Shown here piece after piece: positions 35,684 through 43,921 of a stretch of DNA of 64,000 bases (positions within the stretch are counted from its first letter, which is position 1; every line of letters begins with the position of its first letter). The notes beneath the pieces are model-generated. The model made no database searches, was not told the origin of the DNA, and worked only from the letters and a program-made list of their open reading frames with translations. The position numbers and the translations under genes are program-made. The stretch is from Reichenbachiella versicolor (GTDB taxonomy: Bacteria > Bacteroidota > Bacteroidia > Cytophagales > Cyclobacteriaceae): positions 620,001 to 684,000 of the forward strand of contig NZ_QFZQ01000001.1 in the NCBI RefSeq assembly GCF_003171675.1, written 5' to 3'.

Positions 35684-37468
35684 ATGAAAACTAAATGTTT
35701 ACTAATTGTAGCTATGATGATTTTATCTATTGTTCAGAATAGCTGGGCAGGAGGACCTAACTACTATAAAGGCAAAGGAAGAATAGCCTTGAGTTCTGAT
35801 GGTAATAAGCATGACAACGATGATATGCTCGCTACCATGTTGACACTAATGATCCTTGCTAAGGGGGAGTTACATGAACAGACAGTGCTCTATACTTATG
35901 CAGACCACATCTGGGGTAGTGAAAAAAATGATCTAGCTAGGATGAAAGCGAGTATCAATGGTTCAGATGATCGCTGGAACTTTTGGAATACCAAATTCAT
36001 GGCAGCAGTAGAAAACCCTCAAGCAGCCTACAATGCATTCAAAGATGAGATAGTCAAGTCTACCGCCAATGATCCTCTCTTCATAGTAGCAGCTGGCCCT
36101 ATGCAAGTCGTAGGTGAAGGTCTCAAACGAGCCAATGCAGAACTCGGCAGCTCACTCAATCATGTGACTGTCATATCTCACTCTACTTGGAACGAACGAC
36201 ATTCTGACAACCCTGCCAAAGGTGAAAACCATAGTGGCTGGACGTGGAAAGAAATGAAGAATAACTTCGGATCAAAAGTCAACTTCGTAGAGATAGATGA
36301 CCAAAATGGAGCCGAGCCAAACCCATACGGAGATCAGAATGATTTCAGCGCATCATGGAACAGGTGGACTTGGATGAAAAACCATCCAGACCCATCCGTC
36401 AACTGGGTGTATACTAGAGGTAAATCTATCCTAGGTCGAGGAGATTATTCAGACGCAGGAATGGTGTACTATCTCATTCACAACGATGAATTTGGTAATT
36501 ACAATAAACTCAAAAACTGGATAGGAAGTGATTTTATACCTGTAGGTAAGAGCAACCCAATAGTTAAAGAACTGATATCTATCGCAGAACTGCCGGCTAC
36601 TGTATCTCCTACCACGCTAGAAATACCAGTCAAAGTAAGTTATACTGCCAAGACAGGACGCGATATAGATGTAGTGATCAAAACTCCACAGAATGTGTAT
36701 ATCACCAACAAAACCGTATCAATTAGTGCTGGTAAGAAGCAAACCACTATCAAAGTGAAGTTGCCAAATGGACAACCAGTAGGCAAGAATTACCTAGTTC
36801 GTGTGGCTCTGCGTCCCAAAGGAGGTAATTGGCAGACCAATATTGTACAAGAAGATGCATTTTTCGATGTCGTATCAAAACCTAAGAAGGAAGCTATTTC
36901 GGTCGTCAATATCCCTGCTTCTATTACCAATGCTCAAACTCAAATCTCGATAAAAGTAGGGTATACAGCTACGACAGGACGTGATATAGATGTTGTAATT
37001 AAAACACCTCAGAATGTCTACATTACCAACAAAACCGTGTCTGTAAGCGCAGGAACTAAACAAACGACAATAAAAGTTACATTGCCGAAAGGGCTGGCAA
37101 AAGGGAATAATTACCTAGCTCGTGTCGCACTCCGTCCCAAAGGTGGTGATTGGCGAACAAACATTGCACAAGAAGATGCATTCTTTAATATGGTTGCATC
37201 CAATGCTAGAGTAATAGATACTGATGAACCGTCAATAGCTCAAGTTAAGATTTCTTCTTATCCTAATCCCACAACCGGTATCCTGAATGTTACATGTCAG
37301 AAAGGGGCTGTTATCAAAGTAATGAATGCTGTGGGTCGAGAGGTAGACTCACATATTGTTACTACTACCAATACAGTATTGAACTTGGAAAGCCTTAGCA
37401 AAGGGACTTACTACCTCAATATCAGTTCAGGCAAGGGAAGTCAGACACAAAGACTGATAATCAAGTAA
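35684..37468 (+). CDS. Short T9SS-exported paralogue with nucleoside-hydrolase-like domain
   Basis: A 594-residue paralogue of the preceding gene. The nucleoside-hydrolase-like domain (about 30-290) is close to identical in its motifs (SSDGNKHDNDDMLAT, PLFIVAAGPMQVV, STWNERHSDNPA). It is followed directly by two copies of the 90-residue beta domain (about 297-385 and 393-485, each with GRDIDVVIKTPQNVYI) and a T9SS sorting domain (about 520-594). The BIG2 and carbohydrate-binding modules of the long form are missing. A tandem duplication with module loss or gain is the likely history. The gap 35378-35683 is otherwise empty apart from the terminator. Confidence 0.72.
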   Translation: MKTKCLLIVAMMILSIVQNSWAGGPNYYKGKGRIALSSDGNKHDNDDMLATMLTLMILAKGELHEQTVLYTYADHIWGSEKNDLARMKASINGSDDRWNFWNTKFMAAVENPQAAYNAFKDEIVKSTANDPLFIVAAGPMQVVGEGLKRANAELGSSLNHVTVISHSTWNERHSDNPAKGENHSGWTWKEMKNNFGSKVNFVEIDDQNGAEPNPYGDQNDFSASWNRWTWMKNHPDPSVNWVYTRGKSILGRGDYSDAGMVYYLIHNDEFGNYNKLKNWIGSDFIPVGKSNPIVKELISIAELPATVSPTTLEIPVKVSYTAKTGRDIDVVIKTPQNVYITNKTVSISAGKKQTTIKVKLPNGQPVGKNYLVRVALRPKGGNWQTNIVQEDAFFDVVSKPKKEAISVVNIPASITNAQTQISIKVGYTATTGRDIDVVIKTPQNVYITNKTVSVSAGTKQTTIKVTLPKGLAKGNNYLARVALRPKGGDWRTNIAQEDAFFNMVASNARVIDTDEPSIAQVKISSYPNPTTGILNVTCQKGAVIKVMNAVGREVDSHIVTTTNTVLNLESLSKGTYYLNISSGKGSQTQRLIIK

Positions 37469-37498
37469 AAGAAACGGCTTTATTTTGTATACAAATAT

Positions 37499-37526
37499 GG
37501 GGAGGCTTTGGCCTCCCTTTTTGTTT
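37499..37526 (+). terminator. Rho-independent-type terminator
   Basis: GGGGAGGC (37499-37506), loop TTTG, GCCTCCC (37511-37517), then TTTTTGTTTG. It resembles the terminator after the long paralogue, so it may have been duplicated together with the gene. Confidence 0.85.
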
Positions 37527-37681
37527 GTTAGTTTTAACCAAATCTTAAAATTTAGAATAGTATTGTTTAAATCAATCTTTAGCAAGAATCGGGTTTTCTA
37601 ACAATGGGATCAATTCTATTTTCGTCACGAATAAAATTAGTTGACTCAAGAAGAAGAGTTGTCATTTAGAAGTTGACCCTA

Positions 37682-38545
37682 ATGAACGAGCAAGAACTTA
37701 TCAATTACAATAGAATCGCTGAAGCTATTGAGTACATACGACTTCATCATACTGATCAGCCAACACTGGATGAAGTAGCCAATAAAGTGCATGTAAGTCC
37801 TTTTCATTTTCAAAAAATGTTCACCGAATGGGCAGGAGTCAGTCCCAAAAAATTCTTACAGTTTATCAGTATTCAACATGCCAAGCAAATATTGAAAAGT
37901 TCTGAAGCCACTCTATCAGAGACAGCATACCAAACGGGACTCTCAGGTACCGGTAGATTGCATGATTTATTCGTGAGAATAGAAGGTATGACACCTGGGG
38001 AATACAAAAGCAAAGGAGAAAGCTTGAGTATAAACTATTGCTTTGCTGATAGTCTGTTTGGACAAATATTAGTCGCTTCTACACACAAAGGGATTTGCTA
38101 CATGGGCTTTTCGGATGATAAAAAAGAAGCCTTTTCAGAACTGAAACAGCGCTTTCCAAAAGCAAAATTCATCCATCAGACCGATGAAATTCAACAAAAT
38201 GCATTGCAAGTCTATAATAAAGATTGGAACGCATTGGATACCATCAAACTCCACTTGAAAGGGACAGAGTTTCAGTTGAAAGTATGGGAAGCCCTTCTGA
38301 AAATACCAACAGGTAATCTAGTCACTTACGGTAATGTTGCTCACCTTATTCAAAAGCCCAAAGCCTCTAGAGCAGTAGGTACAGCTATTGGCAATAACCC
38401 CATCGCTTTTTTGATCCCGTGTCATAGAGTCATACAATCCACTGGGGTAATAGGCGGGTACATGTGGGGAACTACCCGAAAAACAGCCATTATTGGATGG
38501 GAAGCATCAAAACAACACGTTTCAAGCGACTCCCATGATAGCTAG
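37682..38545 (+). CDS. AraC-type DNA-binding domain fused to O6-alkylguanine-DNA methyltransferase
   Basis: A 287-residue Ada-like protein without the N-terminal zinc domain. The AraC helix-turn-helix pair is at about 10-110 (LDEVANKVHVSPFHFQKMF and PGEYKSKG). The methyltransferase domain is at about 115-280 with the acceptor C247 in IPCHRVI and the recognition helix SRAVGTAIGNN. It would remove O6-alkyl groups from guanine by suicide transfer and activate transcription. I chose the ATG at 37682 over an in-frame TTG at 37673. It overlaps the next gene by 11 bp. The zinc sensor part is encoded separately two genes downstream. Confidence 0.9.
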   Translation: MNEQELINYNRIAEAIEYIRLHHTDQPTLDEVANKVHVSPFHFQKMFTEWAGVSPKKFLQFISIQHAKQILKSSEATLSETAYQTGLSGTGRLHDLFVRIEGMTPGEYKSKGESLSINYCFADSLFGQILVASTHKGICYMGFSDDKKEAFSELKQRFPKAKFIHQTDEIQQNALQVYNKDWNALDTIKLHLKGTEFQLKVWEALLKIPTGNLVTYGNVAHLIQKPKASRAVGTAIGNNPIAFLIPCHRVIQSTGVIGGYMWGTTRKTAIIGWEASKQHVSSDSHDS

Positions 38546-39251
38546 TATCGAAGAAAAAATAAAAGCTACCAATTGGGAATATGTATCAGAAACTATGCAT
38601 GATAGAGGCTATGTTACCATCCCGAATGTACTGACTGACCATCAATGTGAGGGGTTAATACAAGAATATAGTAACGAAGCACTGTATCGAAAAACAGTGG
38701 TAATGGAGCGTTACCGCTTTGGAATAGGCGAATACAAGTATTTCGACTATCCGTTGCCTAAAATTATTCAAACCTTAAGAGAAATCACTTATCCCTACTT
38801 GGTACCAATAGCCAACCTATGGATGAAAGCTTTGAAGATAGATAAAGTCTTTCCTCCCTCTTTGGAGGAGTTACATCACCAGTGTCATCAGAGTAAGCAA
38901 TTCAAGTCCACACCATTGATATTGAAATATGGTAAAAGTGGGTTCAACACCCTCCATCAAGATTTATATGGAGAAGTTTATTTCCCTCTTCAGGCTGTTC
39001 TTTTTTTGAACCAACCCAATCAAGACTTCACAGGAGGAGAGTTTGTTTTGACACAGCAAACACCAAGAGCCCAATCGAAAGCGATAGTTCTACAACCTAA
39101 TAAAGGTGATATGGTCGTTTTCACAACTAATTTCCGACCTGTAAAAGGGTCAAGAGGATATTATAGAGTAAATATGAAGCATGGTGTGAGCGAAGTCAAT
39201 AGTGGAGAACGACATACCTTGGGAGTTATATTTCATGATGCGATAAGTTAG
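38535..39251 (+). CDS. 2OG-Fe(II) oxygenase of the PF09859 type, predicted DNA-damage repair
   Basis: A 238-residue protein from the ATG at 38535, inside the end of the previous gene. The double-stranded beta-helix core shows the HxD motif in TLHQDLYGE, then FTGGEFVLTQQ and VFTTNFRPV, the distal His in MKHGVSEV, and Arg in GERHTLGVIFHD, which binds 2-oxoglutarate. This matches the oxygenase family PF09859, predicted to act on alkylated DNA. The position between Ada-like and AlkB genes supports this role; the exact substrate is unknown. Confidence 0.83.
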   Translation: MIASIEEKIKATNWEYVSETMHDRGYVTIPNVLTDHQCEGLIQEYSNEALYRKTVVMERYRFGIGEYKYFDYPLPKIIQTLREITYPYLVPIANLWMKALKIDKVFPPSLEELHHQCHQSKQFKSTPLILKYGKSGFNTLHQDLYGEVYFPLQAVLFLNQPNQDFTGGEFVLTQQTPRAQSKAIVLQPNKGDMVVFTTNFRPVKGSRGYYRVNMKHGVSEVNSGERHTLGVIFHDAIS

Positions 39252-39255
39252 CTAG

Positions 39256-39501
39256 ATGATAAAACACGTAGATATGCATGATGTAGCGCTTCATCAAAAA
39301 ATAAAACAAAAGGAAGTCGTCTACGGAGGAAACCAAAAATTGAAGATATACGGTACATTGAAATGCAGATCAGGCAAAAGAATGAAAAAACAAAACCGTG
39401 TGTTTTTCAAAACCATTGAAGAAGCGAAAGAGTTAGGTTTTAGGCCATGCGGACATTGTTTACGAGATGAATATAAAACTTGGAAAGATGGACTTGTTTG
39501 A
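39256..39501 (+). CDS. Stand-alone Ada-type zinc-binding domain protein
   Basis: An 81-residue protein consisting of one Ada N-terminal-like domain: LKIYGTLKCRSGKRMK, VFFKTIEEAKELGF and RPCGHCLRDEY. In E. coli Ada the metal is held by C-x3-C and C-x2-C, with the first Cys accepting methyl groups from phosphotriesters. Here C-x2-C is kept (PCGHC), the first Cys is kept (KCRS), but the second position reads Lys (CRSGK), so the fourth ligand must be another residue or is absent. It starts 5 bp after the oxygenase gene and overlaps alkB by 14 bp. Confidence 0.8.
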   Translation: MIKHVDMHDVALHQKIKQKEVVYGGNQKLKIYGTLKCRSGKRMKKQNRVFFKTIEEAKELGFRPCGHCLRDEYKTWKDGLV

Positions 39502-40090
39502 AACTTCAGAGAATGAGAACATACTACCCTTCGACGGAGAAGTGAAGTATTATGGTTCGATATTGAATATTGAAAAAGCTAGATATTATTACGACCGATT
39601 GTTCGAAGGCATTCAATGGGAATGTGACAAAGCCATCATTTTTGGAAAACTGATCTATACGAAAAGGAAAGTAGCTTGGTATGGAGACAAACCATTTAGC
39701 TATACCTATTCCAAAACTACCAAATCAGCTTTGCCATGGACGAAGGATCTTTTGGAACTCAAAGCGTTGGTTCAAGAGAAGACAGGGGAGTCGTTTAACT
39801 CTTGTTTACTGAACCTCTATCATGACGGAGAGGAAGGTATGGCTTGGCATAGTGATGGCGAAAAGGATCTAAAGAAGAATGGAGCCATAGCCTCCTTGAG
39901 TTTTGGTGCCGAACGCAAATTTTCATTTAAGCATAAAGAATCAAAACAAACAGTATCGGTTCACCTAGAGAAAGGAAGCCTATTGGTCATGAAAGGCGAA
40001 ACACAGACACACTGGCTGCACCGTCTACCACCCACTAAAAAAGTAAGAACACCTAGAATAAATCTGACCTTTCGAACTATTGATAGATAA
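39488..40090 (+). CDS. alkB: AlkB-like alpha-ketoglutarate-dependent DNA repair dioxygenase
   Basis: A 200-residue protein. The nucleotide-recognition region is followed by the Fe site HxD in AWHSDGE, the distal His in HWLHRLPP and Arg pair RTPRINLTFR. PSGK-type residues are replaced by SALPWTKDL, typical of bacterial AlkB homologues. It removes methyl groups from N1-methyladenine and N3-methylcytosine by oxidation. The ATG at 39488 is chosen; an in-frame ATG at 39467 would give a longer overlap. It is the last gene of the four-gene repair operon. Confidence 0.9.
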   Translation: MDLFETSENENILPFDGEVKYYGSILNIEKARYYYDRLFEGIQWECDKAIIFGKLIYTKRKVAWYGDKPFSYTYSKTTKSALPWTKDLLELKALVQEKTGESFNSCLLNLYHDGEEGMAWHSDGEKDLKKNGAIASLSFGAERKFSFKHKESKQTVSVHLEKGSLLVMKGETQTHWLHRLPPTKKVRTPRINLTFRTIDR

Positions 40091-40384
40091 AGTAATATGA
40101 ATTTAGACTTTGCTAGATTTTTGATTGTATCAGGGATTCTCTGTTAAATCATATATGCTCTTGAGCCGAGCAGGCTTCTACTTTCTTTCTTTACAAAGAA
40201 AGTAGACAAACAAGAAGTCAACCCAAAGCAGGACTAAATCCTAGCCTGTCTACTGCACATAGGATTATACATGTCCTTGTAAAGTACAATTAGGATTAAT
40301 GAGTAACATTGTAAACTAATATTAGTATTAGTGTAAAACCCGTCAACTTTCTTAGGACGCCTCACACACTTTGTTGAACAGACT

Positions 40385-40606
40385 CGCTGACTTTCGCGAA
40401 AGTTCCCTGCAGCTTGCAGCGCCACGTCGCGAGCCCGCGAAACTCTCCTGCACATTGCAGCTTTGCGTCGCGAATCCGCGAAACCACCAAACAATCTACA
40501 TGGCCTCGTCGCGAATCCGCGAAAGCTTCAAACACACTGTAACTCGACGTCGCGAACTCGCGAAAACTTCCTGCAGGTTGCACGAGCCTGTCGCGAACTT
40601 GAGATA
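40385..40606. repeat. 41-bp periodic array with a GTCGCGAATCCGCGAAA core (6 units)
   Basis: The core GTCGCGAATCCGCGAAA or a close variant starts at 40385 (degenerate), 40426, 40467, 40508, 40549 and 40590 (3' half degenerate): five steps of exactly 41 bp. The core is an imperfect palindrome (TCGCG-N4-CGCGA). The 24-bp between cores is partly conserved (TTCCTGCAGCTTGCA-like in alternate units). Local GC is much higher than in the surroundings. It lies in the 750-bp gene-free gap 40091-40840; 40165-40225 also carries a CTACTTTCTTTCTTTACAAA-type inverted sequence with a relative near 48170-48200. Confidence 0.92.
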
Positions 40607-40840
40607 GTCTCTAACATATCTTCGTGCAAGGAGCATCTAAAGTGTTGCAGGGAGGTTATCTAGCGCTGGAATAAGCAGGTTTATACCTCCTCAAAGCATC
40701 GTTATCCTTCCAGAAGACAAACTTATGGGATTTGGCATATTTCAGATTATTTTTGGCTAACTGTTGTATGAAAATAATCGCCTAAATAGTATCCAAGTAC
40801 TAGTGATCATAGTAACAAACAACACATTTTACCCTTACCA

Positions 40841-41266
40841 ATGAGCAAAGAATACGTATCTAAAACGTCCGTTGAAATAAAGGCGACACCACAGAAAATT
40901 TGGGAAGCACTAATCAAGCCTGAGATCGCTAAGGAGTATTTCTTCGGCGCAGAAATTACTACAGATTGGAAAGTAGGAAGCCCTATCAAATTCAAAGGAG
41001 AGTACAATGGGAATAGCTATGAAGAAAAAGGTATTATCCTAAATGTAGAACCTAATATCCAGCTCCAGTATTCTCATTGGAGTCACTTCGATGGACTACC
41101 AGACCTACCAGAGCACTACCGTACATGGACATTTGACATCACCCAAGAGAACGATAACACCACTTTGGCAGTAAGTGAAGACAATATCCCTACTGAAAAA
41201 CAAAAGAATCGATCAGATGAATTTTGGAATGGCGTACTTACCCAGGTCAAACAGATCGTTGAATAG
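40841..41266 (+). CDS. SRPBCC/AHSA1-domain protein
   Basis: A 141-residue protein covering one START/Bet v 1-like domain: KTSVEIKATPQKIWEALI, EYFFGAEITTDWKVGSPI, GIILNVEPN, TWTFDITQ and a long C-terminal helix. Members of the AHSA1-like group bind hydrophobic ligands or act as Hsp90 co-chaperone homologues; the bacterial role is usually unknown. It is a single gene with repeats on both sides. Confidence 0.85.
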   Translation: MSKEYVSKTSVEIKATPQKIWEALIKPEIAKEYFFGAEITTDWKVGSPIKFKGEYNGNSYEEKGIILNVEPNIQLQYSHWSHFDGLPDLPEHYRTWTFDITQENDNTTLAVSEDNIPTEKQKNRSDEFWNGVLTQVKQIVE

Positions 41267-41415
41267 TAGATTCGTTTTAATAGACGATATCGTCGTTCAG
41301 AATTAGAAGGGCATTTTTGCTACTCATTATCCTGAAAATCAATTTTATAAGTGTGAGAATTGGTCACTAAATAGCAGTGAACATCGTGAAGCATCTCATT
41401 AAGGCCTTAGAACAC

Positions 41416-41500
41416 CGTCATCGCGAGCACAGCGCGGCGATCTGCTCGACTAGGGTAGTGCTTCACCTGAATAGATCACTTCACTCTGTTCGTGATGACG
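41416..41500. repeat. 85-bp palindromic REP/MITE-like element, copy 1
   Basis: It begins CGTCATCGCGAGC and ends GTTCGTGATGACG, nearly inverted ends. The centre has GGCGATCTGCTCGACTAGGG. Full copies also occur at 41709-41793 and 52185-52269, each 85 bp. A left half is at 49441-49483 and a right half near 49196-49233. A degenerate CGAAGCATCTCATTAAGGCC-type segment precedes it. Confidence 0.85.
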
Positions 41501-41566
41501 TTGTCTCCCGAATAAGCAGGGACGAAACATCTAACTAATTCAAATTGAGCTACGAGCAGTATCTGC

Positions 41567-41619
41567 CAGATCCCTGATAGCTTTTCTCTACTATCGTGAG
41601 AAAAACTTCAGGGATGACG
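41567..41619. repeat. 53-bp hairpin repeat CAGATCCCTGATAGC...GGGATGACG, copy 1
   Basis: The element starts CAGATCCCTGATAGCTTTTC and ends with AACTTCAGGGATGACG; the block CCCTGA pairs with TCAGGG, and CTCTACTATCGTGAGA forms the centre. Related copies are at 48034-48086, 49299-49351 and 52043-52095. It belongs to the same repeat-rich intergenic class as the 85-bp element. Confidence 0.8.
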
Positions 41620-41708
41620 ATTACTTTTTTACCTGTGTTAGGCTTTGTTTTTAGAAGTGAAGAAGCAACCTGAGTCCATTGCTTAAAAAACATAAAAAGT
41701 AAAATGAC

Positions 41709-41793
41709 CGTCATCGCGAGCGCAGCGCGGCGATCTGTTCTGGTAGGGTAGTGCTTCACTTGAACAGATTACTTCACTCTGTTCGTGATGACG
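41709..41793. repeat. 85-bp palindromic REP/MITE-like element, copy 2
   Basis: CGTCATCGCGAGCGCAGCGC at the left end, TTCGTGATGACG at the right end, with GGTAGGGTAGTGCTTCACTT in the middle. It is followed at about 41854 by CGAAACATCTCACTAAGACC and AAGGCCCTTCG, another repeat block also seen near 42123, 49617 and 52318. Confidence 0.85.
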
Positions 41794-41981
41794 AAATTCT
41801 TACGGTCTTTATTTATACAAAAACGCAGTCAAGTTGAGTACGGCGAAACATCTCACTAAGACCTTAGAAGGCCCTTCGTTTGAGCTCAGGGTGACGGTTA
41901 CCTTTTTTAGGTTGTGAGCGACTTTTAGAAAAGGGTAGACAAGCGATTTACTATCGCTAAACTCACCTCATGTAAGTAGCA

Positions 41982-42016
41982 AACCAACTAGGTTACTCGA
42001 AGTAACCTAGTTGGTT
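41982..42016. repeat. Perfect 16-bp inverted repeat with 3-base loop, copy 1
   Basis: AACCAACTAGGTTACT (41982-41997), loop CGA, AGTAACCTAGTTGGTT (42001-42016). A copy with nearly the same arms is at 49486-49519. Both lie about 230 bp beyond the 3' end of a cadherin/DUF285 gene, and both are followed by TTAGTCATTTG-like or GAGTCATTTGA sequence. Confidence 0.85.
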
Positions 42017-42067
42017 AGTCATTTGTTATGTTCGAAGCGGGAACGGAACTAAGGCAATACACACTAT

Positions 42068-42206
42068 TAAATAAAAAAAGAGGCTGTTTTCCCAAGCCAA
42101 AAAACCATCAAGAATAGCAAAGCGAAACATCTATTAAGATCTTAGAAGACCCTTCGCTATGATTTAAGCTTGACGAAATTTTCAACCTTTGAAACAGCCT
42201 CTTACT
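42068..42206 (-). terminator. Long-stem terminator downstream of the first cadherin/DUF285 gene
   Basis: Read on the minus strand, AAGAGGCTGTTTC (from 42203) pairs with GAAAACAGCCTCTT (to 42071) and is followed by TTTTTTTATTT. The loop of about 110 bases contains a repeat block with its own inverted segments (TCAAG ... CTTGA and GCGAA ... TTCGC). The same structure is found at 49577-49709. Confidence 0.65.
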
Positions 42207-42249
42207 AATCATCCAATCATACGAGATTGGTTTGAATAGAGGTTAACTA

Positions 42250-43629
42250 CTACCGAAAGCCAAAACAGCCCTTAGTTGGTAGGTTCGAAGTTTCTAGTGC
42301 GGAGCCTCTAGAAAAACCACCACATGATAAGACATTGTCTGTTTCCCATTCGCTCAAATCTTGATTAAAGAGCGTTGCAGAATAAAACATATCAAACATG
42401 TTTGTAACGCTAGATACATTCCAATTTAAAGGCTGATTAAAGGAAGAAGCTTGATAAAACATTCGACTCATAAAGGTAACGCTCGATACATCCCAGTGAC
42501 TTAAATTCTGATTAAGTGATCTAGCGTCTCGAAACATAGCCCCTAGATTACTCACATCACTCAAATCCGGAGCGTCAGTAGCGGTTACTTCTAGGTTGGA
42601 ACAACCCCAAAAAGCGTTAACCATTGTTTTCCATTCTGTATCTCCCCAGCTTATTACATCTTGTATGTTTAGTATAGAGCCTTTATTGTTAAAATAAATA
42701 GCAGGGAATTCACCAGTAATTTTTACGATATAGGTTCCTGCTTCAGTATAGGTATGTGAAGCATCTCCTGTATGTGATTCTATATCACTTCCATCTCCCC
42801 AGTCTACTGTGTAATCATAAGTATAATTAGATTTCGTAGGTATAGTAATCGCCTCTGAGGCTGTAGAGGTTTCCCATCGAGTGATAAACGGATCATATAC
42901 CTCTATCAACTTAATAGTGATTATTGCTTGTGCAGTTAGCTCTCCATCTGATACTTCTACAGTGATCTCATGACTATTTATGGCTTCGTAGTCTAGAGAC
43001 ATTCCCGATGCTAGACTTAGTCTACCATCAGTTGATAGTTCAAAAACATCGTTGCTATTCTCTACTAGAGTATAGGTCAATGCTTGCTCGTCTGTAGCGA
43101 TGATATTTCCTATCTCTACGTCTTCAGCAATATCTTCTGATACTGTGAAGGATTGATCAGCCATTGATGGAGCTTTATTTTCTTCCTCTGGTTCTAAGGG
43201 TGCTTCTGGTTCGTTTGGTTCTACAGGCTCGTTTGGTTCACCAGTTATTTCATCGACGTCTAAGACATTGATGGTGATAGTAGCTTCACTGGTTTCAGAA
43301 GCGTCTTTAACTTGTACAGTTATAGTATGGCTCTTGTTCGTTTCGAAGTCTAGACTTTTGTCTGCAGCGAGAGACAGTTCACCTGTAGCGGTGATTTCAA
43401 ACAGATCGTCTGCGTTCTCAGAGATAGAAAATGATAATTTATCTTCCTCGGCATCGGTAGCAGTCACGGTACCGATTACTTCTTGATCAGAAGCATTTTC
43501 TAAGACAGAGAATGATTGATCTGCGATTTCTGGCGCAGTATTTTGGCGTCCAGCATCGTTCTCATCACAGGCGAGTATTCCAATGACAGTCAAGATGACT
43601 GATAAGGCTAGTAATTTTAAGTTTTTCAT
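42250..43629 (-). CDS. Cadherin/PKD/DUF285-repeat lipoprotein (short paralogue)
   Basis: A 459-residue lipoprotein. From the ATG at 43629 it begins [20 protein letters not shown], followed by the lipobox Cys. Two cadherin-like repeats (about 30-125 and 150-240, each with DQSFTV or DQSFSV and SLDYE/SLDFE) are separated by a Pro/Glu linker. A PKD-like domain (DWGDGSDIESHTG, HTYTEAGTYIVKI) follows, then three BspA-like DUF285 repeats (MFRDARSLNQ, MFYQASSFNQ, MFYSATLFNQ) and a Cys-containing end (NLPTKGCF). It is probably a cell-surface adhesin or scaffold. It is a paralogue of the gene at 49751, with fewer repeats. Confidence 0.82.
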   Translation of the reverse strand: MKNLKLLALSVILTVIGILACDENDAGRQNTAPEIADQSFSVLENASDQEVIGTVTATDAEEDKLSFSISENADDLFEITATGELSLAADKSLDFETNKSHTITVQVKDASETSEATITINVLDVDEITGEPNEPVEPNEPEAPLEPEEENKAPSMADQSFTVSEDIAEDVEIGNIIATDEQALTYTLVENSNDVFELSTDGRLSLASGMSLDYEAINSHEITVEVSDGELTAQAIITIKLIEVYDPFITRWETSTASEAITIPTKSNYTYDYTVDWGDGSDIESHTGDASHTYTEAGTYIVKITGEFPAIYFNNKGSILNIQDVISWGDTEWKTMVNAFWGCSNLEVTATDAPDLSDVSNLGAMFRDARSLNQNLSHWDVSSVTFMSRMFYQASSFNQPLNWNVSSVTNMFDMFYSATLFNQDLSEWETDNVLSCGGFSRGSALETSNLPTKGCFGFR

Positions 43630-43921
43630 AAAAAATGTATTGATGATTCTCAAATAACGCACGGATCATCTAATCCATACGGGTATAATTAATTGTGGAG
43701 GTTAGGATGTCTTTTTTTAGTTATATATGATATTGCAAAAGTGCATTTTCAATTTGTGAAAAAATTGTAGTTTTCTTTCAAGGAGCATTTTTTTTAAAAA
43801 AATTGGAGGTGTATTAAATAGGTTACCTCAGAAGAGAATGGTAAATGAGGCTTCTCAATTTTCTAAGCCGAAAATGAGGTGAATTATTACCTACTCCTAT
43901 AAGTTTATACTCTACTATTTA

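Noticed and set aside
40234-40663. Four overlapping ORFs on both strands over the 41-bp array
   Set aside because: They are Arg-rich readings of the GC-rich repeat, without start context or family features.
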